This document shows, piece by piece, positions 16,402 through 25,256 of a DNA stretch of 64,000 nt (positions are counted from its first letter, which is position 1; every line of letters starts with the position of its first letter). The stretch is from Hymenobacter sp. BT730 (GTDB lineage Bacteria; Bacteroidota; Bacteroidia; Cytophagales; Hymenobacteraceae): positions 930,001 through 994,000 of the forward strand of contig NZ_JAUOFB010000001.1 in NCBI RefSeq assembly GCF_030542105.1, in the 5' to 3' direction. The position numbers and the translations under genes are program-made. The notes under the pieces were generated by a model that was not told the origin of the DNA, ran no database searches, and saw only the letters and a program-made list of their open reading frames with translations.

Positions 16402-18078
16402 ATGAAGAAGCTGTTACCCTTGTTGCTGATGGGCTTTGTTGGGCTGATTGCCGGCGCCATGCTCCCGCGCCCTGCCGAGCTGCCTGATATTACCGTGTCT
16501 ATGGCGCGGGCCGCTCAGCAGCTGGTAGGCCTGAACTTCTCCGATTCCCAACTGGATTCGGCCCGCCGCGACCTGCAGGATTACCGCAACAACTATCTGG
16601 CGTTGCGTCAGGTGGCTTTGCCCAACAGCCTAATCCCGGCCGTGGCCTTCGACCCCCGCCCGCTGCGCCTGCGTACCGCGCCTGCTGCCCTGGCTACCGA
16701 CTTTCGCCGGCTGCCGAAAATGGGCAAAGTAGCGCTGCCCACTAACCGCGACGAACTGGCTTACTATTCTGTGCGGCAGCTGGGCGAACTGCTCCGCACC
16801 CGGCAGATTAGCTCCGAAGAGCTGACCACCTTCTTTCTGACCCGTCTCCGGCGCTATAACCAAAAGCTGTACTGCGTTACTGCTTTCACCGATGAACTGG
16901 CCCTGCAACAGGCCCGCGCTGCCGATGTTGAAATACGACGGGGACACTACCGGGGCCCTTTGCATGGCGTGCCCTATGGTATTAAGGATCTGTTCAGTAC
17001 CAAAACGTACCGCACTACCTGGGGCTCGGTACCTTTCAAGGATCAACTGCTGAATGAAGATGCCGCGGTAGTTACCCGCCTGCAGGAGGCGGGAGCCGTG
17101 CTGGTGGCCAAATTTACGCTGGGTGAGCTGGCCATGGGGGATGTCTGGTATGGGGGTAAAACCCGAACTCCCTGGGACATTACCAAAGGTTCCAGTGGCT
17201 CTTCGGCCGGTTCCGCCTCGGCCGTTTCGGCTGGTTTGGTACCCTTTGCCATTGGTACCGAAACGCTGGGCTCTATTGTAAGTCCCAGTACTGCCTGCGG
17301 AGTTACCGGCCTACGCCCTTCCTTTGGTCGCATCAGCCGCTACGGCGCTATGGCGCTCAGTTGGACCATGGATAAACCAGGCCCTATTGCCCGCTCTGCC
17401 GAGGATTGTGCCACCGTGCTGGGTGCCCTTACCGGCCCCGACCCCCGCGACCCCGCCACGCTGCTGGCACCTGCCAGCTTCCAGTATGCTTTTGATGCCG
17501 GAGTGAAAAAGCTTCGGGTGGGCTATCTGAAGACTGATTTCGCGCAGTTATATTCCAATCAGGCCCACGACCAGGCGACGCTCACGGTGCTACGTAAGCT
17601 GGGCCTGGAGTTGGTCCCCCTGGAGCTGCCGGACTTGCCTGCCGTAGACCTCACCTTTGGGCTCACGGCCGAATCGGCGGCGGCGTTTGATGAGCTGACC
17701 CGCTCCGGCCGCGACCGGCAAATGGTGCAGCAAAGCCGGGATGCCTGGCCCAGTATTTTTCGCTCGTCGCGGTTTATTCCGGCCGTAGAGTATCTGCAGG
17801 CGCAGCGCGTGCGCACCCTACTGATTGAGGAAATGGATCAGCGCCTGCAAGGGCTGGATGCCTACCTTGCGCCGTCGTTTTCGGGCGCTAATCTTATTCT
17901 GACTAACCTCACCGGTCACCCGGCCGTGACGGTGCCCAATGGCTTTAATGCCAATGGGCTGCCCACCAGCATTACTTTTTGTGCCCCGCTGTATGGCGAG
18001 GCCCGGCTGCTGGCCTTGGTGAAAGCCTATCAGGATGCTACTGATTTTGATGAAAAGCATCCTCCTCTCACCTTTTAA
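16402..18078 (+). CDS. Amidase (amidase signature family), exported or membrane-anchored
   Basis: 558 residues from ATG 16402 (MKKLLPLLLMGFVGLIAG, an N-terminal hydrophobic signal or anchor). The amidase-signature triad is complete: Lys195 in GVPYGIKDLF, cis-Ser267 in the GSSGSSAGS loop, and nucleophile Ser291 in GTETLGSIVSPS. The spacing Ser267 to Ser291 (24) equals that of known family members. GatA, which belongs to the same family, is cytoplasmic and shorter; the signal segment and the 130-residue N-terminal extension argue against GatA. The likely reaction is hydrolysis of a small amide or peptide amide outside the cytoplasm. Two short genes follow closely on the same strand (13 and 19 bases), suggesting an operon. 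Confidence 0.9.
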   Translation: MKKLLPLLLMGFVGLIAGAMLPRPAELPDITVSMARAAQQLVGLNFSDSQLDSARRDLQDYRNNYLALRQVALPNSLIPAVAFDPRPLRLRTAPAALATDFRRLPKMGKVALPTNRDELAYYSVRQLGELLRTRQISSEELTTFFLTRLRRYNQKLYCVTAFTDELALQQARAADVEIRRGHYRGPLHGVPYGIKDLFSTKTYRTTWGSVPFKDQLLNEDAAVVTRLQEAGAVLVAKFTLGELAMGDVWYGGKTRTPWDITKGSSGSSAGSASAVSAGLVPFAIGTETLGSIVSPSTACGVTGLRPSFGRISRYGAMALSWTMDKPGPIARSAEDCATVLGALTGPDPRDPATLLAPASFQYAFDAGVKKLRVGYLKTDFAQLYSNQAHDQATLTVLRKLGLELVPLELPDLPAVDLTFGLTAESAAAFDELTRSGRDRQMVQQSRDAWPSIFRSSRFIPAVEYLQAQRVRTLLIEEMDQRLQGLDAYLAPSFSGANLILTNLTGHPAVTVPNGFNANGLPTSITFCAPLYGEARLLALVKAYQDATDFDEKHPPLTF

Positions 18079-18090
18079 CTTTTCTGCTCC

Positions 18091-18555
18091 TTGACTTCCT
18101 ATCAGGCCCAACATTCTTCCAGCTTCACTATCAGTACCGATGTCGCGCTTCTGGACATAGTAGCCATTCACCGTTACCTGAGTGAGGATTCCTATTGGGC
18201 AAAGGGTATTCCGTATGCTACAGTAGACCGGGCCATAGCCAATTCCCTCAACTTTGGTCTATATGCCCCCAATGGTCAGCAGGCCGGGTTTGCCCGCATC
18301 ATTACCGACTACGCCACGTTTGCCTGGCTCTGTGACGTTTTCGTGCTGCCGGGGTTTCGTGGCCAAGGCCTTTCTAAATGGCTGATGGAAGTGGTATGGG
18401 CTCACCCGGACCTGCAAGGCTTGCGCCGGCGAATGCTGGCTACACTGGATGCCCACGGCCTATATACTCAGTTTGGCTTTGCGCCCTTGGTCGCCCCAGA
18501 GCGGTTTCTGGAAATCCGCCAGCATAATCCCTATGGGGTAGAAACCGCTAACTAA
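18091..18555 (+). CDS. GNAT family N-acetyltransferase
   Basis: 154 residues. The start is TTG at 18091, the first possible codon after the amidase stop, which is in the same frame 13 bases upstream. The GNAT fold is shown by the acetyl-CoA binding motif VFVLPGFRGQGLSKWLM (residues about 87-103) and a C-terminal LYTQFGFAPL. It matches a common group of small GNAT proteins with Ser-Tyr-Trp-Ala-Lys-Gly near residue 35. Cytoplasmic; the substrate is unknown. Confidence 0.85.
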   Translation: MTSYQAQHSSSFTISTDVALLDIVAIHRYLSEDSYWAKGIPYATVDRAIANSLNFGLYAPNGQQAGFARIITDYATFAWLCDVFVLPGFRGQGLSKWLMEVVWAHPDLQGLRRRMLATLDAHGLYTQFGFAPLVAPERFLEIRQHNPYGVETAN

Positions 18556-18573
18556 TACATCAACAGCACTTAT

Positions 18574-19236
18574 TTGTCCTCCTCTGTGACCCCTACTGCT
18601 CTGGAAGCGCGCTGGCATCAACTTACCGCCCCCTTGCTTCCCGACGCCGCCTTGCGCGAAGCTACTTACCGCCAGCTCGTAAGGGCTTACGAAGCGCCTG
18701 AAAGGCACTATCATTCCCTGGAGCACATTCGCCGGCTGCTGAACACTCTGGACGAGCACCGGGATATGGTGCAGGATGCCACGGTGGTAGAGTTGGCTAT
18801 TTGGTTTCATGATGCCGTGTACAACCCTCTGCGCGACGATAATGAAGCCCGAAGTTCTCAGTTGGCCCGGGAATTTCTGGAGAATACCTCGTTGTCTAAG
18901 GAGCAGTGGGCGCGGGTTAGGTTTCTGATTGAGCGTACCAAAGACCATAGTCAGCCTCAGCCTGCTGACGATACCGACTTACATTTCTTCCTCGATGCCG
19001 ACCTACAGATTCTGGGTGCCCCGGAGGCAGACTATGGGCAGTATGCGCAGCAGGTACGCCAGGAGTACCGACTGGTGCCCGACTTTCTGTACCGCCGGGG
19101 CCGCCGGAAGGTGCTGGAAAAGCTGCTAAGCAGTTCACCATTGTACCGCACCAACTTTTTTCATCAGAAGCTGGAAGAAGCGGCTCGGTATAATTTGCAG
19201 GCAGAACTATCCAAGTGGGAGCGGGGAGGCTTGTGA
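18574..19236 (+). CDS. HD-domain predicted metal-dependent phosphohydrolase
   Basis: 220 residues with a TTG start at 18574, or 216 with GTG at 18586; there is no ATG. Two helices carry the HD-like signature: YHSLEHIRRLL (near residue 50) and IWFHDAVYNP with the H-D pair (near residue 80), then a late Asp in FFLDADLQILG. These fit the HD superfamily group of about 200-220 residues that is widespread and uncharacterised. It follows the GNAT gene by 19 bases and precedes a hairpin at 19245, so the amidase-GNAT-HD set probably ends here. Confidence 0.82.
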   Translation: MSSSVTPTALEARWHQLTAPLLPDAALREATYRQLVRAYEAPERHYHSLEHIRRLLNTLDEHRDMVQDATVVELAIWFHDAVYNPLRDDNEARSSQLAREFLENTSLSKEQWARVRFLIERTKDHSQPQPADDTDLHFFLDADLQILGAPEADYGQYAQQVRQEYRLVPDFLYRRGRRKVLEKLLSSSPLYRTNFFHQKLEEAARYNLQAELSKWERGGL

Positions 19237-19244
19237 GTTTCCTG

Positions 19245-19297
19245 GGTAGCGTGTTGCAGACACTAATGTAAGTAAGGAGTGCCTGCAACACGCTACC
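19245..19297 (+). terminator. Inverted repeat between the HD-protein and S9 peptidase genes
   Basis: Perfect 15-bp arms (GGTAGCGTGTTGCAG / CTGCAACACGCTACC) with a 23-base loop, 9 bases after the HD-protein stop. There is no T tract. Either a weak terminator or a 5' structure for the peptidase gene, whose ATG is 62 bases downstream. Confidence 0.45.
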
Positions 19298-19359
19298 TTC
19301 CGGTGCCGTCCTTGTTCGCCGCGTATTTCGCGAATTCTTATTACCGTTTCTCTTTACCC

Positions 19360-21813
19360 ATGCGCTTTCTCTATTTCGCTCAGCTGCTGTGGCTGGTTCC
19401 CGTTTCCGCAGCATTAGCTCAATCAGCGGTACCGGCCACTGCCCCGCTCACGGTTGAAAAAATAATGCGCGACCCGGCTCAGTGGCTCGGTAGCTCGCCC
19501 ACCAACATCTATTGGAGCGAGGATGGCCGCCTTATTTACTTCAACTGGAACCCGGAAAAAGCCCGTCGTGATTCCTTGTACGCCATTGCGCCCCACGGTG
19601 GAATCCCAAAGAAAGTCAGCTTGCGGGAGCAGCGCACCTTGCCTGCTGCTTCCGGCGTCTATAACCAGAACTACACCCGCAAAGTGTATGAGAAGGAAGG
19701 AGATATCTACCTGCTGGAGCTGAAATCGATGAAAACCCGGCGCGTAACCAATACCGCAGAGCGGGAGTCGGACCCGCGCTTTGCTCTGCAGGGGCAAGTG
19801 GTGAGCTACACGCGCAATGGCAACCTGTTTACCTGGGACCCCACAACCGGCGAAACCACCCAGCGCACGGACTTCCGCCGCGGCCCTAAACCTGCCGGCC
19901 CGCAACCCACCGATAAATCGGAGAAGTTTCTGAAGGCCCAGCAGCTGGCCTTGTTTGAAGTATTACAGCAGCGGGAGCAGGATGCCAGGGCGCGCGAGCG
20001 GCAGCAAAAGGCTCTGGCCCTGCTTCGTCCCAAAGCTATTTACCTCGGTACCAAAACCGTCGAAAACCTGCAGCTCAGCCCCGATGGTCACTTCGTGACC
20101 TACACGCTGGCCCAGGAGCCTGCCGTCAGCAAAGTAGCTGTAGTGCCCAGCTTCGTTACTACCTCGGGCTTCACCGAGGACCTATCCACCCGCACCAAAG
20201 TGGGCGCGGCCCAAACGGCCTACGAGTTGGGACTTTATGACATCGGGCGGGATACCACGTTTGTGCTAGGCTACCGCGACCTGAAAGGGTTGGATGAGCA
20301 GCCCGCTTACCGTAAGGAATATCAGCTGGCGGCCAAAGCACCCCAGCCTGCCGATTCCAGCAAAGTCAAAAAAGAGAAGCCTGCCACCGAACTGCGGCGC
20401 GTAATTCCCTACGGCCCCTTTTGGTCCGATAACGGTAAACACGCCTTTCTGGTCATTCGCTCCACCGATAACAAGGACCGGTGGATTGTAGCGCTGGACG
20501 CGCCCACCCAGAAAATCAAGCTGCTGGACCGCCAGCACGATGATGCCTGGGTAAACGGCCCGGGCATTGGCTACGAAGCCGGCGCCGTAGGCTGGCTGCC
20601 CGATAACCAGCATATCTGGTTTCAAAGTGAAGAAACCGGCTATTCGCACCTCTACTCAGTAGATATAACCAGTGGACAGAAGAAGGCGTTGACCAGTGGG
20701 AAGTTCGAAATCCAGACAGCGCGCCTAAGCCGTGACAGAAAAACCTGGTATCTGACGGCCAACAAAACCGCGCCTGGTGAGCAACAGGCCTACCGCATGC
20801 CGGTGCAGGGCGGCCCGCTCACCCAACTCACCACGCGCCCCGGAGCTAGTGAAATCTTCCTCTCGCCCGATGAGAAAACCCTCGCTGTGCGCTACAGCTA
20901 CACCAATAAGCCCTGGGAGCTGTATGTGATGCCCAACAAGCCCGGCGCCACCATGCGCCAACTCACACACTCCACCACTCCGGAGTTTGAAAGCTACGCC
21001 TGGCGCGACCCTGAGGTCATTACTATTCCCACCCGGGATGGAGCGCAGGTATATGCCCGGTTGTATCGCCCGGCTTCGCCGCAGGCTCAGGGGCCAGCCG
21101 TGGTCTTCGTACACGGCGCCGGTTACCTGCAGAACGCGCACAAGTGGTGGAGCCAGTACTTCCGGGAGTACATGTTCCATAATCTGTTGGCTGACCAGGG
21201 CTACACCGTGCTGGATATTGACTACCGGGGCTCTGCTGGCTACGGGCGCGATGTGCGCACCGGTATTTACCGCTACATGGGTGGTAAGGACCTCACTGAT
21301 CAGGTAGATGGCGCCAAGCTGTTGGCGGAGAAATATGGTGTCAGCCCTCAGCGCATTGGTATTTATGGTGGCAGCTACGGTGGCTTTATTACCCTGATGG
21401 CCATGTTCACCCAGCCCGAAGTATTTAAAGCCGGGGCCGCTCTGCGCTCCGTTACCGACTGGGCCCATTACAACCACGCCTACACGGATAACATCCTGAA
21501 CGAGCCATACTCCGACAGCCTGGCCTATGTCCGCTCTTCGCCCATTTATTATGCTAATGGCCTGAAGGGAGCCCTGCTCATGTGCCACGGCATGGTAGAT
21601 ACCAATGTACACTTCCAGGATATTGTGCGGCTTACCCAACGGCTCATCGAGCTGAAAAAGGAAAACTGGGAGCTAGCCGTATATCCCATGGAAGACCACG
21701 GCTTTGTAGAGCCCAGCTCCTGGACCGATGAGTACAAGCGTATTCTAAAGCTGTTTGAAACCAACCTGAAATCGGTAAGTACACCGGCTGCAACTGGCCA
21801 AATCAGTAGGTAG
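19360..21813 (+). CDS. S9 family peptidase (prolyl oligopeptidase/DPP-IV type)
   Basis: 817 residues from ATG 19360 (MRFLYFAQLLWLVPV, cleavage after LAQ). The in-frame GTG at 19279 lies inside the hairpin and is rejected. A beta-propeller region with DPP-IV-like blades covers about 40-570. The alpha/beta hydrolase domain follows: DYRGSAGYGRD, nucleophile GGSYGG with Ser672, Asp747 in MVDTNVHFQD and His780 in MEDHGF, all in family order. Secreted to the periplasm or surface, it should cleave short peptides, often after proline or alanine. There is no T9SS tail, so a periplasmic location is most likely. Confidence 0.93.
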   Translation: MRFLYFAQLLWLVPVSAALAQSAVPATAPLTVEKIMRDPAQWLGSSPTNIYWSEDGRLIYFNWNPEKARRDSLYAIAPHGGIPKKVSLREQRTLPAASGVYNQNYTRKVYEKEGDIYLLELKSMKTRRVTNTAERESDPRFALQGQVVSYTRNGNLFTWDPTTGETTQRTDFRRGPKPAGPQPTDKSEKFLKAQQLALFEVLQQREQDARARERQQKALALLRPKAIYLGTKTVENLQLSPDGHFVTYTLAQEPAVSKVAVVPSFVTTSGFTEDLSTRTKVGAAQTAYELGLYDIGRDTTFVLGYRDLKGLDEQPAYRKEYQLAAKAPQPADSSKVKKEKPATELRRVIPYGPFWSDNGKHAFLVIRSTDNKDRWIVALDAPTQKIKLLDRQHDDAWVNGPGIGYEAGAVGWLPDNQHIWFQSEETGYSHLYSVDITSGQKKALTSGKFEIQTARLSRDRKTWYLTANKTAPGEQQAYRMPVQGGPLTQLTTRPGASEIFLSPDEKTLAVRYSYTNKPWELYVMPNKPGATMRQLTHSTTPEFESYAWRDPEVITIPTRDGAQVYARLYRPASPQAQGPAVVFVHGAGYLQNAHKWWSQYFREYMFHNLLADQGYTVLDIDYRGSAGYGRDVRTGIYRYMGGKDLTDQVDGAKLLAEKYGVSPQRIGIYGGSYGGFITLMAMFTQPEVFKAGAALRSVTDWAHYNHAYTDNILNEPYSDSLAYVRSSPIYYANGLKGALLMCHGMVDTNVHFQDIVRLTQRLIELKKENWELAVYPMEDHGFVEPSSWTDEYKRILKLFETNLKSVSTPAATGQISR

Positions 21814-21816
21814 AAC

Positions 21817-21891
21817 AGCGGATTCTGAACCATTTAAAAAGCCCGTGCACCTTAGTAGCGCACGGGCTTTTTAAATGGTTCAGAATCCGCT
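21817..21891. terminator. Bidirectional terminator, 32-bp perfect stem
   Basis: Arms 21817-21848 and 21860-21891 are exact reverse complements with an 11-base loop. The stem begins 3 bases after the S9 peptidase stop and ends directly before the convergent gene's stop at 21892. AAAAAG and CTTTTT tracts sit inside the arms so that either strand gives a U tract. Confidence 0.85.
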
Positions 21892-23334
21892 TTACTGATC
21901 AGTATTCCGGTTCAGGCGGTAGGCAATATTGATGACCCCCAAGTGGCTGCGTAAATTATACTCCGTGTGAATGACGTCGATAAATGTATTGCTTGGTTGT
22001 GCTATAACAATGGATTCCACGGCCGTTCGATCTTCTAATAGCCCTTCCTGATAACGCCAACTTATAGTAGAAGTGAAGCGCTTCCAGCGGTAGCCAGCTT
22101 CCACATAAAGCCCTACCTGCTGGTAAGGATAAGTCAGCCGATTTCTTCTGGGAAGGTTAATGCCTTTATAGGTCAAATTTGTAGCGCCGGGGTAGGCAGC
22201 TTCATTCTCACGAAGTGAAGTAAAAGCCATTGTAATACCGGCGCCGGCCAGCAATTGGCCGGTTTGCAGGGGGCGTAGCATCCGGAAACCCAGTTGAGCA
22301 GTAATTTGGTTGCCGCTAAGCCGGTACATTTTGCGTGGGTAGCCTGCTTGGCCGGAAGTAAATTCCTTCTGGTAGCGTTGCATAGTCCGGTAACTGCCTT
22401 CTGTGTGCAGCGCAAAGTGCCGACCGGGAAATAGGATATCAGCGTACAGCCCAGCCAGAGGGCGTAAACTACTTTCCAGTCTTTCATTTTTCAGATATTG
22501 CATTTCAACAGCTATCAAATCATATCCCTGTGTGCTAGAGTATACTGTGCCAGGCTCAGCGTCTGGTTTCTCACTATGGGCAGTCGTACTGGCGTATGCG
22601 GCGCCGGTCTGCACGCCCCAATCCAGCCGCACGCGGTTTTGGCCTTTGGGCTTTTCATCGTTGTGCTGGGTAGCGGCCATCGGCTGGCCGAGGCAGGTAG
22701 TGTTGTATTGCTGCACTAGCCGGATAATGGCTTTCTCGTCGTAGGGTAATTTGCTGATGCGAGACTCCACTTCCGGGCAGGCGGGCAGAAAGGCGCGGAG
22801 TTGCTCCCGATAGTCATTTACTCGGCTTAAATAGCGCCGTCCGTCGGGGCCGGTGTATTGATACCGACGGTCTACCAATTCCAGCGGTGTCTGTTCCTGG
22901 TACAGTAAGAAATAATGCGGTGTAGTACCCTGAAAAGCCGCCAGTAGCGTGATGGGACCTTCTACCAATACTTCAGTCACCAGGGTGTCCTTCACAAAGC
23001 GTGTGCGTGGTGCATCAGTTTGCAGATAGGCCGGGTTGCTTTCCGCGGCCGCATCATAAGTCAGGTATTGCGTACGCCAGTTGCGCAGGTTGTGCAGACC
23101 AAACCCAAGCAGGGAACGAGTCCGAAGCGTTTGTAGGGCCATCTGTCCCTGAGGCCGGAACCGGATAATGGCGGGCGCATCCTGCCAGTAGGCGTTTTCC
23201 AAGTCGCCCCGCACCGTGTCGCCGGCCGCCCGCACATAGTAGCCGGGCTGAATCGTTTGGGAAAACCCCGAAGAAAGCGAAAAGCAGAACGATAGGAAGA
23301 TAACCGCGCTTAATGCGTAGAGGTAGCGAAGCAT
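21892..23334 (-). CDS. Outer-membrane beta-barrel-like protein of unknown function
   Basis: 480 residues from ATG 23334 (MLRYLYALSAVIFLSFCFSL, cleavage after GFSQ). I do not recognise a named family. The first part has a small beta domain, GYYVRAAGDTVRG near residue 30, with a GD.VRG motif frequent in Bacteroidota exported proteins. A central part (about 100-190) carries charged helical sequence with Cys residues. The second half (from about 215) shows alternating aromatic and polar strands (RLDWGVQTGAAY, LAGAGITMAF, VGLYVEAGYRWKRF, INIAYRLNRN), as in an 8- to 12-stranded barrel. The longer open frame up to 23490 runs across the metK promoter region and is not supported. Confidence 0.7.
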   Translation of the reverse strand: MLRYLYALSAVIFLSFCFSLSSGFSQTIQPGYYVRAAGDTVRGDLENAYWQDAPAIIRFRPQGQMALQTLRTRSLLGFGLHNLRNWRTQYLTYDAAAESNPAYLQTDAPRTRFVKDTLVTEVLVEGPITLLAAFQGTTPHYFLLYQEQTPLELVDRRYQYTGPDGRRYLSRVNDYREQLRAFLPACPEVESRISKLPYDEKAIIRLVQQYNTTCLGQPMAATQHNDEKPKGQNRVRLDWGVQTGAAYASTTAHSEKPDAEPGTVYSSTQGYDLIAVEMQYLKNERLESSLRPLAGLYADILFPGRHFALHTEGSYRTMQRYQKEFTSGQAGYPRKMYRLSGNQITAQLGFRMLRPLQTGQLLAGAGITMAFTSLRENEAAYPGATNLTYKGINLPRRNRLTYPYQQVGLYVEAGYRWKRFTSTISWRYQEGLLEDRTAVESIVIAQPSNTFIDVIHTEYNLRSHLGVINIAYRLNRNTDQ

Positions 23335-23498
23335 AGACCGACAATAAATGGAATAAGGCCTCAAGGATGCAGAAAGATACACAGGACGCAGGGAAGCCAG
23401 GCGCCATGCATTGGCTACTCTAGCGGCCATGAAGGCAGATTGAAGAAGCATTAGGGTAACACCAGTTTCTACATGCTTCCTGCCTTGCATAAAACTCG

Positions 23499-23506
23499 TA
23501 GCTTTG
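23499..23506 (+). promoter_or_regulatory. Candidate metK -7 element
   Basis: TAGCTTTG fits TAnnTTTG exactly, 71 bases upstream of the metK ATG. A clear -33 box is missing. The short leader shows no recognisable SAM riboswitch. Confidence 0.4.
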
Positions 23507-23577
23507 CGGCCCGCCCACCAGTGCTTTGGGCAGGGCAGGGGCTACCGGCCTCTCGCGCACTTCTATCTAAAAAGCTG

Positions 23578-24840
23578 ATGTCGTACCTGTTTACTTCCGA
23601 GTCCGTTTCGGAAGGTCATCCCGATAAAGTAGCCGACCAGATTTCCGATGCTATTCTTGACGAGTATTTGCGTCAGGATCCTGCGTCCAAGGTTGCCTGC
23701 GAAACCCTTGTTACCACGGATTTCGTGCTGGTTGCCGGCGAAATCAAATCTAAGGCGCACGTAGAGGCCGAGCCCATTGCCCGCGAGGTCATCCGCCGCA
23801 TTGGCTACAATAAGCCCGAATATCTGTTTAATGCTGATACCTGCGAGGTAATGAACCGCCTGCACGAGCAGTCACCGGACATTAACCAAGGCGTAGAACG
23901 CGCCAAAGACGAAGAGCAGGGCGCCGGTGACCAGGGGATGATGTTCGGTTACGCTACCAACGAAACCGAGAACTACATGCCGCTGGCCCTAGACCTCTCG
24001 CACCGCTTGCTGGAAGAGTTGGCCCGCATCCGCAAAATTGGTCAGGAAATGACGTATCTGCGTCCCGATGCCAAGTCGCAGGTTACCATCCGCTACGCCG
24101 ATGATAACACCCCGGAAGCCATTGAGACTATCGTGGTCAGCACGCAGCATGATGAATTTGATGCCTCAGAGGAGAAAATGCTAAAGCAGATTTCCGACGA
24201 CATCCGCAACATCCTCATTCCCCGCGTAAAAGCTAGACTGGGTGCGGAAGTGCAGCAGCTCTTCACCGACCAGATTACCTACCACATCAACCCCACGGGC
24301 AAGTTCGTCATTGGTGGCCCGCACGGCGACACCGGCCTGACCGGCCGCAAAATTATCGTAGATACCTACGGCGGCAAAGGTGCCCACGGCGGTGGTGCTT
24401 TCTCCGGTAAAGACTCCTCTAAAGTAGACCGCTCCGCAGCCTACGCTACCCGCCACATTGCCAAAAACCTGGTGGCGGCCGGCGTAGCCGACCAGGTACT
24501 GGTACAAGTGGCCTATGCCATTGGCGTAGCCCAGCCTGTGGGCCTCTATGTAACTACCTATGGCACTACCAAAGTAAAGGGCGCCAACGGCCAGCCTCTT
24601 ACCGATGGTGAAATAGCCGAGAAGGTAAACAAGCTCTTTGACATGCGCCCCTACGCTATTGTAAAGCGCTTCGGGCTGCAGAATCCCATCTTTGGCGATA
24701 CCGCCGCTTATGGTCATTTGGGCCGCAACCCCGGTACCAAGCAGGTAACCATGAGCAATGGGGAAGTAAAGACCTTTGAAACTTTTACCTGGGAGAAGCT
24801 GGATTACGTGGATAAAATTAAAGCAGAATTTGGCCTGTAA
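23578..24840 (+). CDS. metK: S-adenosylmethionine synthetase
   Basis: 420 residues from ATG 23578 (MSYLFTSESVSEGHPDK). It makes S-adenosylmethionine from methionine and ATP. The family motifs are all present: SEGHPDKVADQISDA at the N-terminus, the GAGDQGMMFGYA loop (near residue 117) and the ATP-binding GGGAFSGKDSSKVDRSAAY (near residue 275). Length is slightly above the E. coli enzyme (384), as is usual in Bacteroidota. Single gene, with its own candidate promoter and a strong terminator. Confidence 0.98.
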   Translation: MSYLFTSESVSEGHPDKVADQISDAILDEYLRQDPASKVACETLVTTDFVLVAGEIKSKAHVEAEPIAREVIRRIGYNKPEYLFNADTCEVMNRLHEQSPDINQGVERAKDEEQGAGDQGMMFGYATNETENYMPLALDLSHRLLEELARIRKIGQEMTYLRPDAKSQVTIRYADDNTPEAIETIVVSTQHDEFDASEEKMLKQISDDIRNILIPRVKARLGAEVQQLFTDQITYHINPTGKFVIGGPHGDTGLTGRKIIVDTYGGKGAHGGGAFSGKDSSKVDRSAAYATRHIAKNLVAAGVADQVLVQVAYAIGVAQPVGLYVTTYGTTKVKGANGQPLTDGEIAEKVNKLFDMRPYAIVKRFGLQNPIFGDTAAYGHLGRNPGTKQVTMSNGEVKTFETFTWEKLDYVDKIKAEFGL

Positions 24841-24861
24841 TCACCCACTCTGCAGCTAACG

Positions 24862-24897
24862 AAAAGCCCCGTCTGATATATCAGGCGGGGCTTTTTT
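24862..24897 (+). terminator. metK terminator
   Basis: Stem AAAAGCCCCG-TCTGA / TCAGG-CGGGGCTTTT with a TATA loop and a six-T tail, 22 bases after the metK stop. Also positioned to stop the convergent hpf transcript. Confidence 0.85.
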
Positions 24898-24919
24898 ATG
24901 GCCAAATGGCAAGGGTAAG

Positions 24920-25219
24920 CTAGTGGCTCACCATTTTGTCCTTGTACCGGGTAATCTGCCGTTTCAGGCTATCGGCGGCAGCATCAGCGGCTGCTTCAAA
25001 CGTACCCGCATCTTCTTGGGCAAACAACGTAGTGCCCGGCACGTGAACCTTGATTTCGACGGTCTTATTAGAAATACCATCCTTGTTATTCAGGCGCAGA
25101 ATAACTTCACCTTCGGTCACACGGTCATAGAAGGTTTCGAGCTTGTCGAGGCGCTTCTGGATGAAATCGAGCAGTTTCTGGTCGGCGTTAAAGTGCACCG
25201 ATTGCGTCTGTACTTTCAT
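24920..25219 (-). CDS. hpf: Ribosome hibernation-promoting factor, short type
   Basis: 99 residues from ATG 25219 (MKVQTQSVHFNAD). Short HPF/YfiA fold: beta strand VQTQSVHFNA, helix with LLDFIQKRLDKLE, strands VILRLNN and NKTVEIKVHVPG, and a second helix with AADAAADSLKRQITRYKDK. In stationary phase such proteins bind the 30S decoding centre and silence ribosomes. No C-terminal dimerisation domain is present, so it is the short form. It lies 37 bases after the recombinase stop codon on the same strand and is probably co-transcribed. Confidence 0.93.
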   Translation of the reverse strand: MKVQTQSVHFNADQKLLDFIQKRLDKLETFYDRVTEGEVILRLNNKDGISNKTVEIKVHVPGTTLFAQEDAGTFEAAADAAADSLKRQITRYKDKMVSH

Positions 25220-25256
25220 CGATTGTGGGGTTTGGGAGTAAGAAATAAGAAACAAC

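Noticed and set aside
20725..21639. 304-codon open frame antisense to the S9 peptidase
   Set aside because: Lies fully inside a clearly real gene on the other strand, has no recognisable domain, and reflects GC-rich codon bias.
23335..23577. SAM riboswitch upstream of metK
   Set aside because: The leader is only about 70 bases and none of the SAM-I or SAM-II consensus elements could be recognised.
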